42,474 bases of DNA, taken from an uncultured Ruminococcus sp. Lineage in GTDB: Bacteria; Bacillota; Clostridia; Oscillospirales; Ruminococcaceae. The DNA is taken from NCBI GenBank assembly GCA_947174365.1, contig CAMWIR010000008.1, forward strand, positions 1 through 42,474, in the 5' to 3' direction. A program made the position numbers and the translations under genes. Positions 19,834 through 29,134 of the stretch are shown in pieces; the first letter of the stretch is position 1; each line of letters begins with the position of its first letter. The notes under the pieces were generated by a model, which was not told the origin of the DNA, made no database searches, and saw only the letters and a list, made by a program, of their open reading frames with translations.

Positions 19834-20301
19834 ATGGATATGCTTACAAGCGACTTTTTACGCATAAGAGGTACTCCCGAAATAACCTCGGGGCAGGATG
19901 TGCAAGTCCAGCATGGGCAAGCACAGCAGCAAACGGCAAACGGCAGCACCTTTGCGGAAGAACTGCGGCAGAGAATAGCGGCGCAGAACGGATTTGCAGA
20001 GCCGGTGCGGCAGCCGACAACGGCCGAACAGCTGGAGATTATGTCGGGAATAAATTTTTCCAGGCACGCTGTGGAGAGAATAAACAGCAGGCAGATCGAC
20101 GTTATGAGCGATAACCGCTTACAGCGGCTTTCCAGAGGCATGGAGCTGGCGGAGAGCAAAGGCTCGGACGATGCGCTGGTGATCGTGGACACTACCGCTT
20201 TTGTGGTGAATGTGCCCGGAAACAAGGTCATTACGGCGGTCGAGGCGGGAGATGTGCAGGGAAATGTTTTCACTAACATTGACACTGCGGTAATTATGTA
20301 A
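19834..20301 (+). CDS. flagellar operon protein (TIGR02530-like)
   Basis: INFSRHAVERINSRQIDVMSDNRLQRLSRGMELAESKGSDDALVIVDTTAFVVNVPGNKVITAVEAGDVQGNVFTNIDTAVIM; between flgD and flgE. Start could also be ATG 19840. Confidence 0.85.
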   Translation: MDMLTSDFLRIRGTPEITSGQDVQVQHGQAQQQTANGSTFAEELRQRIAAQNGFAEPVRQPTTAEQLEIMSGINFSRHAVERINSRQIDVMSDNRLQRLSRGMELAESKGSDDALVIVDTTAFVVNVPGNKVITAVEAGDVQGNVFTNIDTAVIM

Positions 20302-20495
20302 AGGCCGGAGGTAAGAATGCCGGAATTGGCTGACGCTAAAACCTTGGCAAGATTATAAAGGCAAACAATTTTATCAAATCTCAGAAAAAGGGTGAATGGT
20401 GCTTGGACCGTTTACGGAAAGCTTTTCTCCCGACCGATTGACGGAGAAATACCCTTTGATGAGAAAAACATATCAACAAAGGAGAATGTTTTAGA

Positions 20496-22217
20496 ATGGT
20501 TAGATCACTTTATTCGGGCGTTTCGGGACTTAAGGTCCACCAGACAAGAATGGACGTTATCGGTAACAATATCGCTAACGTTAACACTGCGGGCTTTAAG
20601 GCTTCCCGTGTTTCCTTTGCGGACATTTATTATCAGGCTGCAAGGACAGAGTCGGGCGGTAACGCTACATTTGCGGGTAATAACTCCGCTCAGGTAGGTT
20701 ACGGTGCGCAGATCGCTGCTATCGACAAGGATATGTCGGGCGGCAACCTGCAAAGCTCCAACAGACTGTTGGACCTTGCTATAGCGGGTGAGGGCTTCTT
20801 CTGCGTAGGCTCGCTGGACGAGAACGGCAATGTAAACGGCGTGAACTACACAAGAATGGGTAACTTCGGCATTGACTCGGCAGGTAACCTTGTTAATGCT
20901 CTGAACCAGTTTGTACTGGGCAGAAACAATGTCAGCAGAATAAAGGGCGGTACATACAGCTCGACTCAGCTGGACGGACAGCTCCCTGCGGAAAAGGCAA
21001 ACGAGATGGAAGCAATCAACATTTTTGAGCGCATCTGGGACGCTTTCAAGCCCGAGGCTGAGATGGATATCGACAATGTTACCCGCAAATACTGGAAGGA
21101 CGAGGCGGCAAACTACTACTCTTTCTCCACAGAGGGTATCACGGTTCCCGAGGGAAGCGGCGTTACGCAGGTGGCACCGCCTACCATTACGGACGGCGTA
21201 AGAACAGGCGGCAGAAAGCTCATGACCATTTTTGAGGGCACAGATCCTTATGATGATACAAGATCGATCGCGTACGACTACCATATGCAGGACACTGCGG
21301 CTGCGGCAACGGGCACTGCTACCGTTCCTGCGGATTACTCGGTGAACGTTGTTCATACGGCTGCAAACAGGTACATAAAGCAGTATGGCAATCAGGCTGC
21401 TGCGAACGTGAACGAGGCAGGGTACAAGGCTAATGTTTATTCCACAGACGGCAGACTGCTTACGGAGTATGACAATTCCGCTGCGGCAGCAAAGGCCACT
21501 ATGAGGAACAATCAGTATCAGGTAGCTACCGACTATATCCTTTACACCAAGGACGGTAAGTACATGAACAACCAGGGCGTTCAGTATGATGAGGACGTGG
21601 GACTTTACAAGGACGAGGAAGGCAACTACTACGAATATGAGTGCATTACCACTATCGGCGACGACGGCACTCTTACAAAGACCCATACCTACACCAAGAT
21701 GAATGAGATCGTGGATCAGGACGGAAACAAGCAGTACTACAGAAGCACCAACGCTTACGACGTTTACGACTATGACCCCGTTGACAGGGTGTTCGCTTCC
21801 AGAGAGCCCGATCCCAACGGCAATATCCTTTATGCGAATATGACGGATATTTCCCTGAAATATTCGGATATGCAGTCCTTTAACATTACCGAGACGGGTG
21901 TTATTACCGCAAAATACGGCGGCGTTCTCAAGTACCTTGCAAGAATCGACCTTGCTACATTTGAGAATGTGGACGGTCTTAACGAGGTAGGGCAGACCCA
22001 GTTCGAGGAGACTGCCGCTTCGGGCGTGCCCAACATCAAAAAGGCACAGAGCTCGGGCGCAGGTGCAATTAAGGCGTCACGTCTCGAAATGTCCAACGTA
22101 AGCCTTGCAGATGAGTTCTCGGATATGATCGTTACTCAGAGAGGCTTCCAGGCAAACGCAAGAATCATTACCACCTCCGACTCCATGCTTGAAGAGCTGG
22201 TAAATATGAAGCGATAA
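20496..22217 (+). CDS. flgE: flagellar hook protein FlgE
   Basis: MVRSLYSGVSGLKVHQTRMDVIGNNIANVNTAGFKASRVSFADIYYQ; C-terminal LADEFSDMIVTQRGFQANARIITTSDSMLEELVNMKR. Confidence 0.94.
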   Translation: MVRSLYSGVSGLKVHQTRMDVIGNNIANVNTAGFKASRVSFADIYYQAARTESGGNATFAGNNSAQVGYGAQIAAIDKDMSGGNLQSSNRLLDLAIAGEGFFCVGSLDENGNVNGVNYTRMGNFGIDSAGNLVNALNQFVLGRNNVSRIKGGTYSSTQLDGQLPAEKANEMEAINIFERIWDAFKPEAEMDIDNVTRKYWKDEAANYYSFSTEGITVPEGSGVTQVAPPTITDGVRTGGRKLMTIFEGTDPYDDTRSIAYDYHMQDTAAAATGTATVPADYSVNVVHTAANRYIKQYGNQAAANVNEAGYKANVYSTDGRLLTEYDNSAAAAKATMRNNQYQVATDYILYTKDGKYMNNQGVQYDEDVGLYKDEEGNYYEYECITTIGDDGTLTKTHTYTKMNEIVDQDGNKQYYRSTNAYDVYDYDPVDRVFASREPDPNGNILYANMTDISLKYSDMQSFNITETGVITAKYGGVLKYLARIDLATFENVDGLNEVGQTQFEETAASGVPNIKKAQSSGAGAIKASRLEMSNVSLADEFSDMIVTQRGFQANARIITTSDSMLEELVNMKR

Positions 22218-22275
22218 GCTTTAAGTAAGCTATAAGTTTTATGACGCCCGGTATTACGGGCTTCGGGAGGAGAGC

Positions 22276-22324
22276 GCAAGAGGCAGGAAAACCTCTTACC
22301 TCTTGCCTCTAACCTCTAATTTCT
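22276..22324 (+). repeat. paired heptad repeat arms between flgE and flbD
   Basis: GCAAGAGG (22276-22283) and CCTCTTGC (22299-22306) are exact reverse complements; followed by CTCTAAC CTCTAAT TTCTAAA units. Confidence 0.8.
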
Positions 22325-22345
22325 AAAAGGGGCTGACCATAATTT

Positions 22346-22543
22346 ATGATCAAACTTACAAGAACAAGCGGCACGGAGCTGCTGGTAAATGAAAATTTTA
22401 TTGCGATTGCCGAGGAAACGCCCGACACGGTGATGACTCTGCAAAACGGCAACAAGTACTTTATTAAAGAGGGAATTGACGAGATCCTTGGCAAGATCAT
22501 GGATTTTGAGAAAGAAAAAGCTGCGGTAAAGCAGATCAAATAA
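22346..22543 (+). CDS. flbD: flagellar FlbD family protein (SwrD)
   Basis: MIKLTRTSGTELLVNENFIAIAEETPDTVMTLQNGNKYFIKEGIDEIL, 65 aa, after flgE. Confidence 0.9.
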   Translation: MIKLTRTSGTELLVNENFIAIAEETPDTVMTLQNGNKYFIKEGIDEILGKIMDFEKEKAAVKQIK

Positions 22544-22648
22544 GCGGCTGCCGCATTTATATAGATCAGATGAGGTCAATGTGTTTTACGGCGGTGCAGA
22601 TATTCTGCCGGTTAAGCCTTGACTATTAAAAGGAGGATTTTAAAGGTT

Positions 22649-23446
22649 ATGAATCTCGCGTTGATCATAGGTTTGATAATTGCCTTCGGAATGACGATTT
22701 TCGGCTGTCTTTCGGGCGGTGAGCTGAGCTGGTTTATAGATATACCCTCGGTCGCCATAGTTGTGGGCGGTACTATCGGTGCGGTTATCGCAAACTTCCC
22801 CGGAAGTACGCTGAAAAAAATAGGAAAGCTTATGGGACTTGCTTTCAAGTCTCCCAAATATGACCCGGAGGATTACATTCAGCAAATGGTGGATTACTGC
22901 AAGACCGCACGTCAGAAAGGTATCCTTGCGCTGGAGGAACAGGCGAATGCCTGCCCCGATGAATTTATGAAGTCCGCTCTTATGCTGATAGTTGACGCAA
23001 ACGATTCGGACAAGGTAAAGAGTATGCTGGACGACTCCATTAACTTCCTTTGCGACCGCCATGAGGCTAACATCGGTATCTTTAACCGAGCTTCGGGCGT
23101 TGCCCCTGCATTCGGTATGATCGGTACGCTTTGCGGACTTATCGGAATGCTCAAGCAGATGGACCCCACAGACCCCGACTCGGCGGCAAGCCTCGGCGGC
23201 GCTATGGCGACGGCGCTGGTTACCACGTTCTACGGCTGTCTGCTGGCGCACTGTATCTTTACCCCTATCGGCAACCAGCTTACATATCTGCATAACAAGG
23301 AAGTGCTTTGCTTACAGATAATCGAGGAGGGCACTCTTGCGATCATTTCGGGCGCTAACCCCAGATATGTTGAGGAAAAGCTGAGAATGATGCTGCCTAT
23401 GAACGAAAAGGGCAAGGCGAAGCCCGCAGGCGGTTCGGACGAGTAA
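22649..23446 (+). CDS. motA: flagellar motor stator protein MotA
   Basis: GGELSWFIDIPSVAIVVGGTIGAVIANFP...; ASGVAPAFGMIGTLCGLIGMLKQMDP. RBS GGAGG before ATG 22649. Confidence 0.94.
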   Translation: MNLALIIGLIIAFGMTIFGCLSGGELSWFIDIPSVAIVVGGTIGAVIANFPGSTLKKIGKLMGLAFKSPKYDPEDYIQQMVDYCKTARQKGILALEEQANACPDEFMKSALMLIVDANDSDKVKSMLDDSINFLCDRHEANIGIFNRASGVAPAFGMIGTLCGLIGMLKQMDPTDPDSAASLGGAMATALVTTFYGCLLAHCIFTPIGNQLTYLHNKEVLCLQIIEEGTLAIISGANPRYVEEKLRMMLPMNEKGKAKPAGGSDE

Positions 23447-23856
23447 TTTCAATGCTTTCGGTGCGGTTTCGGCTGTCTGGCGGGATTGCGGTTGTGTGAG
23501 CTTTTGAAAAGCGGTGGATTGCGGCATAGGGGCATATCTGCATTGCTGCGTTCCTGCCATTGGACAGTATGCAACAATTCTAAGAAAATTTTCAAAAAAT
23601 TTACAAAGTGTATTCTTAAATCAACTGGAAATTTGTCTTTTTGTGCTAACTGCACTAAATCGACAAAGATTTGCAGAAAAATTTTACTATCAAGATTAAA
23701 ATATGTTCCAAAAGACAGTAGAAATTTTTGAAAATCTATGATATAATTAATAGGATAGGGCAAGTGTCCGTTAATGTGTGTTTGTGCTGTATATGCTCTT
23801 TGAGTTTGCAATGTGCAAGGCGCACCGAAACAGACAAGCCTTTATCGTGGAGGTGA

Positions 23857-24762
23857 ATGCAGATGGCAAGAAGAAAGGGCGGCGGAGGCGGCGAGGGCGC
23901 TAACTGGATGGATACCTACGGCGACCTGGTTACGCTTTTGCTTTGTTTCTTTGTTTTGCTGTATGCGATGTCAAGTATGGACCCCAGCAAGTGGCAGTAT
24001 ATTGCCCAGGCCTTTTCTGCGGGAAACGGCGAGATAATCAACGTTGTGGTCGACAGGGAACCGAATGAGGAGAACGACCCAAGCGCTATATATGTGGACG
24101 AGGATCAGGAACAGCAGAGCGAGATAGATTTTGATGAATTCTATCTTTATCTCAACGAAGCTGTAAAGGCTGAGGGCTTGCAGGAAAGCGTTTCGGTGGA
24201 AATGTCCAACACGGGAGTTTACATGAAGTTCCGCGACAATGTTTTCTTTGAGGGGGATTCCTACGTTCTTGTTGACGAGGGCAGGTATATTCTGGAGGTC
24301 ATCTGCGACGGCATAAGAGCGGTGGACAACTATGTTTACGCCATTAAGGTGAACGGGCACACCGCAAAGAGCCCAGGCTCGAACACCAACGAGTGGGAGC
24401 TTTCCTCGGGGAGAGCAAGCTCGGTCATCAACTTTATGCTTGGTCTTGACTGCTGCGACAGCAACAAGTTTTCTGCGGCGGGTTACGGCGGATACAAGCC
24501 TATTGCCGACAACGACACCCCGGAGGGCAGACGGCAGAACAGGCGTGTGGAGATCGTCTTTATAAGGAACGACATTGACTTTGACGACCCTGCTGTTATG
24601 CAGGAGATGTTTGCAATGGAGTTCGGACAGAACTTTGTGGCTCCCTCGGGCGCTGACGGCGAAACAAGCAGCGGCAATGAGGGTGCAGCAGAGTCAATAG
24701 AAGAGGAGACCACATATCTTGACAAGGACGACTATATGTCCGGCAGGACGGATATCCCTTGA
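23857..24762 (+). CDS. motB: flagellar motor stator protein MotB
   Basis: MARRKGGGGGEGANWMDTYGDLVTLLLCFFVLLYAMSSMD; OmpA-like ELSSGRASSVINFML...AAGYGGYKPIADNDTPEGRRQNRRVEI. In-frame start ~23860 also possible. Confidence 0.94.
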   Translation: MQMARRKGGGGGEGANWMDTYGDLVTLLLCFFVLLYAMSSMDPSKWQYIAQAFSAGNGEIINVVVDREPNEENDPSAIYVDEDQEQQSEIDFDEFYLYLNEAVKAEGLQESVSVEMSNTGVYMKFRDNVFFEGDSYVLVDEGRYILEVICDGIRAVDNYVYAIKVNGHTAKSPGSNTNEWELSSGRASSVINFMLGLDCCDSNKFSAAGYGGYKPIADNDTPEGRRQNRRVEIVFIRNDIDFDDPAVMQEMFAMEFGQNFVAPSGADGETSSGNEGAAESIEEETTYLDKDDYMSGRTDIP

Positions 24763-24868
24763 TCTTTCAGGGGCATATCGGTGCGACTGAAAATTACTCC
24801 TATGTGAGATGATATAAAAGGCTTTATGCCTTTGAAAAATTCCCGCTTTATGAATGAAGGTGAATACT

Positions 24869-25873
24869 TTGGCTGACGTTCTGTCGCAAAAGCAGATAGA
24901 CGAATTGCTTAACAGCTTTAACACGCAAGGTTCTAATGCTTTCGAGGAGATCGAAGAAAAGAACGACAAAAATGTTAAGAACTATGACTTCAAAACACCG
25001 AAGAAGTTTACCAAAGAGCAGCTGAAGGTCATTGATAACATATTCGAGAACTACACCCGAGTGCTTTCGAGTTACCTGACGGGGCTTATGAGACTGTACT
25101 GCCGGGTGGAGGTAATGCAGATAGAGGAGCAGAGATATTACGAATTCAACAACGCTCTGCCCGATTATGTTATGATGGCTTTGGTAAATATGGGGATACA
25201 TGATGACGATGTGTTGGAAACCAACTGCATTATGCAGATATCCAACCCCATCACGTTCACCATGATAGACAGACTTATGGGCGGACATGGATCATTTACC
25301 GAGATAAACCGTGACTTTACCGAGATCGAGATGACGATAATGTCGGGAGTTATGGAAAAAATGGCGCAGTCCCTTAAATCCCCTTGGGGACAGTATATTG
25401 ACCTTGACCCGATGATAGCGGGAATTGAAACAAACTCCCGTGTAATGCAGTCAATCCCTCCGGATGAGGTGGTCATCCTCGTTAATCTGGAGATTGAAAT
25501 AAAAGACGTGAAGAACGTTATGAGCATTTGCATTCCTGCAATGAATCTGGAATCCATAATGAGCAAGTTCGGCGACAGGTGGGCAAGAACCACCAAGCGG
25601 CAGGACCCCAGGAGGGAACTGGAACGCAGGGAAAACATTATGAATGCTCTGAAAACATCGGACGTAAGCGTTCGCGCGGTTCTCTGTGACACCAAGGTCG
25701 ACCTTTACGATATTCTGACCCTGCAAGTAGATGACGTGATACCCCTTAATACCCCTATCTCACGGAATGTGGAACTTAAAATAGGCGGAAATGTATGGTA
25801 TGACGGAAAGCTTGGAGTTATGAATAACAGAAAGGCTATCAAAATAGATAATATATATAAGGAATTGAGGTAG
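24869..25873 (+). CDS. fliM: flagellar motor switch protein FliM
   Basis: N-terminal LADVLSQKQIDELLNSF (CheY-binding type motif), FDRLMGGHG-like FTMIDRLMGGHG. TTG start at 24869 with GAAGGTG RBS preferred. Confidence 0.93.
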   Translation: MADVLSQKQIDELLNSFNTQGSNAFEEIEEKNDKNVKNYDFKTPKKFTKEQLKVIDNIFENYTRVLSSYLTGLMRLYCRVEVMQIEEQRYYEFNNALPDYVMMALVNMGIHDDDVLETNCIMQISNPITFTMIDRLMGGHGSFTEINRDFTEIEMTIMSGVMEKMAQSLKSPWGQYIDLDPMIAGIETNSRVMQSIPPDEVVILVNLEIEIKDVKNVMSICIPAMNLESIMSKFGDRWARTTKRQDPRRELERRENIMNALKTSDVSVRAVLCDTKVDLYDILTLQVDDVIPLNTPISRNVELKIGGNVWYDGKLGVMNNRKAIKIDNIYKELR

Positions 25874-25877
25874 GGAA

Positions 25878-27305
25878 ATGAGCGAAAACGTTAATATTGA
25901 CGGCTTCGGCGCGGCGGAAAAGGACGCCATAGGCGAGATCATGAATATTACAATGGGCTCTGCCGCTACAGCGGTGTCCAATATGCTGAGCGCCAAGGTG
26001 TGGATCACTACTCCGACGGTTTCGGTTGCCAAGCTCAAGGACTTCAGCTATCCCGAGCTTGAACCGTCCATACACGTAAAGATCCGTTATACCTTGGGTG
26101 TAAGCGGCGATAACGTGCTTGTGCTCAAGCAGGCGGACGTGCAGATGATCTTGAACCAGCTTATGGGCCTCCCTCTGGAGGTTACGGACGATTTTGAATT
26201 TGACGAAATGAATATTTCGGCAGTGTGCGAGGTCATGAATCAGATGATGGGCGCTTCCGCTACGGCACTGTCGGAGCTTATAAATATCCCCATTGACATA
26301 TCCACTCCCGAGGCAATAGTCAGCATGGGGGACGACGGCACAAGCCCTTACGGGGACGACCCCGAGCAGGATGTGTGTGTTGTAAAGTTCAAGCTTACTA
26401 TTGATAACGTTATAAACTCCGAGTTTATTTCCGTATACTCCATAGAGCTTGCAAAGGAAATGGCCAACGGTCTTATGAAGAGCTTTTCCGAGGAAGCGCC
26501 TGCAAACGACGCTGGCGGCGATCTTAGCCAGGACGACATTGCTGCGCTTCTGGGCAATGCGGGAGGTATGGAGCCCGCACCTGCGGCTGCGACACCTGCG
26601 GCTGCGGCACCTGCTCCCGCTCCGGCGGCGCCTGCTCCGGCTGCGGCATCCGGCGGGTCTATGAGCCAGGATGAGATAAACGCCATGCTCGGCGGTGCGG
26701 GGGCTGCTCCTCAGCCTATGCAGCAGCCGGTACAGCCTGCTATGCAGCCGCAAATGCAGCCTCAGGCTATGCCGGGACAGCCCGCAATGCAGCAGCCTAT
26801 GCAGACGCAGATGGCTATGCCGGGACAGCCCATGGGTATGCCTGCACAGCCTATGCAGCAAGTTCCTATGGGGGCGGGCTACGGCGGATATCCTCCCTAC
26901 AATCCTTACGGCGCACCTATGGGAATGCCCGGTGCACCCGGAATGCCTCCTGTGGGACGCGGCAGTGCAGTAAATGTTCAGGCTGTTCAGCTTCAAGGCT
27001 TTGAGAATTATAACAGCAAGGATCTTAATGTCAACCAGAATGACAATCTTAAACTTCTTATGGGCGTGCCTCTGGACGTTACGGTCGAGATAGGCTCCGC
27101 AACAAAGAAGGTCAAGGACATTCTGGACTTTACACAGGGCACCATAATAGAGCTTGAACGACAGGCGGGCGCACCCGTAGACGTTATAGTCAACGGTCAT
27201 CTGATAGCCCGAGGCGATGTTGTGGTAATTGATGATAACTTTGCCGTAAGGATAACGGAGATCATCAAATCAAAATTTTTAGATAACTTAGGTAAGGAGA
27301 ATTAA
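25878..27305 (+). CDS. fliY: flagellar motor switch protein FliY/FliN (CheC-like domain + linker + SpoA/FliN domain)
   Basis: CheC-like EKDAIGEIMNITMGSAATAVSNML; M/P/Q/A-rich linker; C-terminal LLMGVPLDVTVEIGSATKKVKDILDFTQGTIIELERQAGAPVDVIVNGHLIARGDVVVIDDNFAVRITEI. Confidence 0.92.
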   Translation: MSENVNIDGFGAAEKDAIGEIMNITMGSAATAVSNMLSAKVWITTPTVSVAKLKDFSYPELEPSIHVKIRYTLGVSGDNVLVLKQADVQMILNQLMGLPLEVTDDFEFDEMNISAVCEVMNQMMGASATALSELINIPIDISTPEAIVSMGDDGTSPYGDDPEQDVCVVKFKLTIDNVINSEFISVYSIELAKEMANGLMKSFSEEAPANDAGGDLSQDDIAALLGNAGGMEPAPAAATPAAAAPAPAPAAPAPAAASGGSMSQDEINAMLGGAGAAPQPMQQPVQPAMQPQMQPQAMPGQPAMQQPMQTQMAMPGQPMGMPAQPMQQVPMGAGYGGYPPYNPYGAPMGMPGAPGMPPVGRGSAVNVQAVQLQGFENYNSKDLNVNQNDNLKLLMGVPLDVTVEIGSATKKVKDILDFTQGTIIELERQAGAPVDVIVNGHLIARGDVVVIDDNFAVRITEIIKSKFLDNLGKEN

Positions 27306-27307
27306 CT

Positions 27308-27670
27308 ATGGACAAGAAGATTATGCTCGTTGACGACGCCGCTTTCATGCGTATGATGATCAAGGACACGCTGACCAAAAACGGCTACACCAACATTATC
27401 GAGGCAGGAGACGGAGAGATCGCCTGCAATACATACGCCGCAGAGAAGCCCGACCTTGTTATAATGGACATTACCATGCCCAACAAGACAGGCATTGAGG
27501 CGCTGCGCGACATCAAGGCTTCCGACCCCGGAGCCAAGATTGTTATGTGCTCTGCAATGGGTCAGGAGTCCATGGTTGTGGAGGCTATAAAGCTTGGCGC
27601 TCTGGACTTTATTGTAAAGCCCTTTAAGCCCGACAGAATTCTTGCTACCGTTCAGAAGGTCCTTGGCTGA
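27308..27670 (+). CDS. cheY: chemotaxis response regulator CheY
   Basis: 120 aa receiver domain, MDKKIMLVDDAAFMRMMIKDTLTKNGY...VIMDITMPNKTG; adjacent to fliY. Confidence 0.93.
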   Translation: MDKKIMLVDDAAFMRMMIKDTLTKNGYTNIIEAGDGEIACNTYAAEKPDLVIMDITMPNKTGIEALRDIKASDPGAKIVMCSAMGQESMVVEAIKLGALDFIVKPFKPDRILATVQKVLG

Positions 27671-28083
27671 TGACTCAGGTTCTTCCTGTTGCGTTGGCGC
27701 TGCTGGGCGTTATTGCGCTGATGATCGGGGCGATGTTCGGACTTAAATGGCTGACAGGCAAGGTTTCCTTTAAAGGAAGCGGGGGAATGAAGATAATCTC
27801 CGCTTTAAGCCTTGGGCAGGACAAAACCCTTTATGCAGTAGAAGCCGGCAGCAGGAAATTATTGATAGGCGCTTCGGGTGGAAGTTTATCCCTTATCTGT
27901 GAATTATCCGAGGAGGATATGGCTCTGTTAAAGGGCTCGACTCCGAATGCAGCGGATATGCAGGGGAAAAGCTTTTCCGAGGTGCTCAGACAGAATATGA
28001 AAAAAATGGGCGGAGAATTTATCCGCCCTTATCAGAAGAATGACGGTAATGAGAATGGGGACGGAGAAAATTCCGATAGCTGA
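27670..28083 (+). CDS. fliO: flagellar biosynthetic protein FliO/FliZ
   Basis: N-terminal TM; MKIISALSLGQDKTLYAVEAGSRKLLIGASGGSLSLI; position before fliP. Confidence 0.82.
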   Translation: MTQVLPVALALLGVIALMIGAMFGLKWLTGKVSFKGSGGMKIISALSLGQDKTLYAVEAGSRKLLIGASGGSLSLICELSEEDMALLKGSTPNAADMQGKSFSEVLRQNMKKMGGEFIRPYQKNDGNENGDGENSDS

Positions 28084-28109
28084 CGGGAAAGGAGTCCAAA
28101 GGCTTTACA

Positions 28110-29129
28110 ATGAAAAAGAAAATTTGGAGTACGATCCCGGAATGGCTTAAGATCTCTGCGGCGGCAGGACTGTGTGCAGCGGGGGTTTTATGGGGCGGCG
28201 TTGGCGCTGCAAGCGTTTTGGCTGCTCCCGACCCGAATGCGCAGGAGGGTGTGTTTACGACCGTTTCGACCTCGGAGAGCGTGGAGCTTACCTCGATCTC
28301 CACGGCTATGGAGACGGAAATTTCCAATGTTACCACCACGGTTCCCGAAACGGCTCAGACCACGAACCCGCCCCAGGCGGTGACCGAGGCTCGGAGCACG
28401 CTCCCCTACAATGAGCCTGAGACCGACGAAACGGGCGACGGTGCGGACAGCATTCTCGATCTGCTGGATGTGAACAACAATTCAAGCACCATTGACCTTA
28501 TCGTTCTTATTACCATTATTTCCTTAGCGCCCTCGCTGCTGGTAATGCTGACCTGTTTTACAAGGATCATCATTTCCTTTTCCCTGCTGCGAAATGCAAT
28601 GGGTATCCAGCAGACACCTCCGAATCAGGTTATGATAGGGCTGGCACTGTTTCTTACGCTGTTTATCATGTCCCCTGTGGTGGACGAGATGAACGAGGTC
28701 GCCTATGTTCCCTATAAAAACGGGGAATACACCTCTGTTGAGGCGGTGAAAGAGGCGAGCGTGCCCCTGAAAAAGTGGATGCTTGCCAACACCTCAAATG
28801 AGACGATGGCATTCTTCATGAACCTTTCCGGGGAGGATTTTTCCTCCGAGACCGAGGCGGAATTTGTTGAAAAGATCCCATTTACGCTGGTTGCCCCTGC
28901 CTTTATTCTGAGTGAGATAAAGATAGGCTTCCAGATAGGGTTTTTACTGTACATCCCATTTCTGGTAATTGACATGGTGGTCTCCACGGTGTTAATGTCA
29001 ATGGGTATGATGATGATGCCCCCTGCAACGGTGGCTATGCCCTTTAAGATACTGATGTTTGTACTGGTGGACGGCTGGCAGCTGCTGGCAGGTTCGCTGG
29101 TGAACGGCTTCAACCTATACGGAGGTTAG
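28110..29129 (+). CDS. fliP: flagellar export protein FliP, extended N-terminus
   Basis: FliP core TIDLIVLITIISLAPSLLVMLTCFTRIIISFSLLRNAMGIQQTPPNQVMIGLALFLTLFIMSPV... Confidence 0.94.
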   Translation: MKKKIWSTIPEWLKISAAAGLCAAGVLWGGVGAASVLAAPDPNAQEGVFTTVSTSESVELTSISTAMETEISNVTTTVPETAQTTNPPQAVTEARSTLPYNEPETDETGDGADSILDLLDVNNNSSTIDLIVLITIISLAPSLLVMLTCFTRIIISFSLLRNAMGIQQTPPNQVMIGLALFLTLFIMSPVVDEMNEVAYVPYKNGEYTSVEAVKEASVPLKKWMLANTSNETMAFFMNLSGEDFSSETEAEFVEKIPFTLVAPAFILSEIKIGFQIGFLLYIPFLVIDMVVSTVLMSMGMMMMPPATVAMPFKILMFVLVDGWQLLAGSLVNGFNLYGG

Positions 29130-29134
29130 TGTAG

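Noticed and set aside
20505-21686. 393-aa minus-strand ORF opposite flgE
   Set aside because: Shadow ORF caused by codon usage of the sense gene.
23486-23731. 81-aa ORF in the motA-motB gap
   Set aside because: No clear RBS or known family, and overlaps another frame's ORF; AT-rich regulatory/non-coding explanation is preferred.
25839-27200. 453-aa minus-strand ORF opposite fliY
   Set aside because: His/Arg-rich repeat sequence is the antisense reading of the FliY M/P/Q/A linker; not a credible gene.
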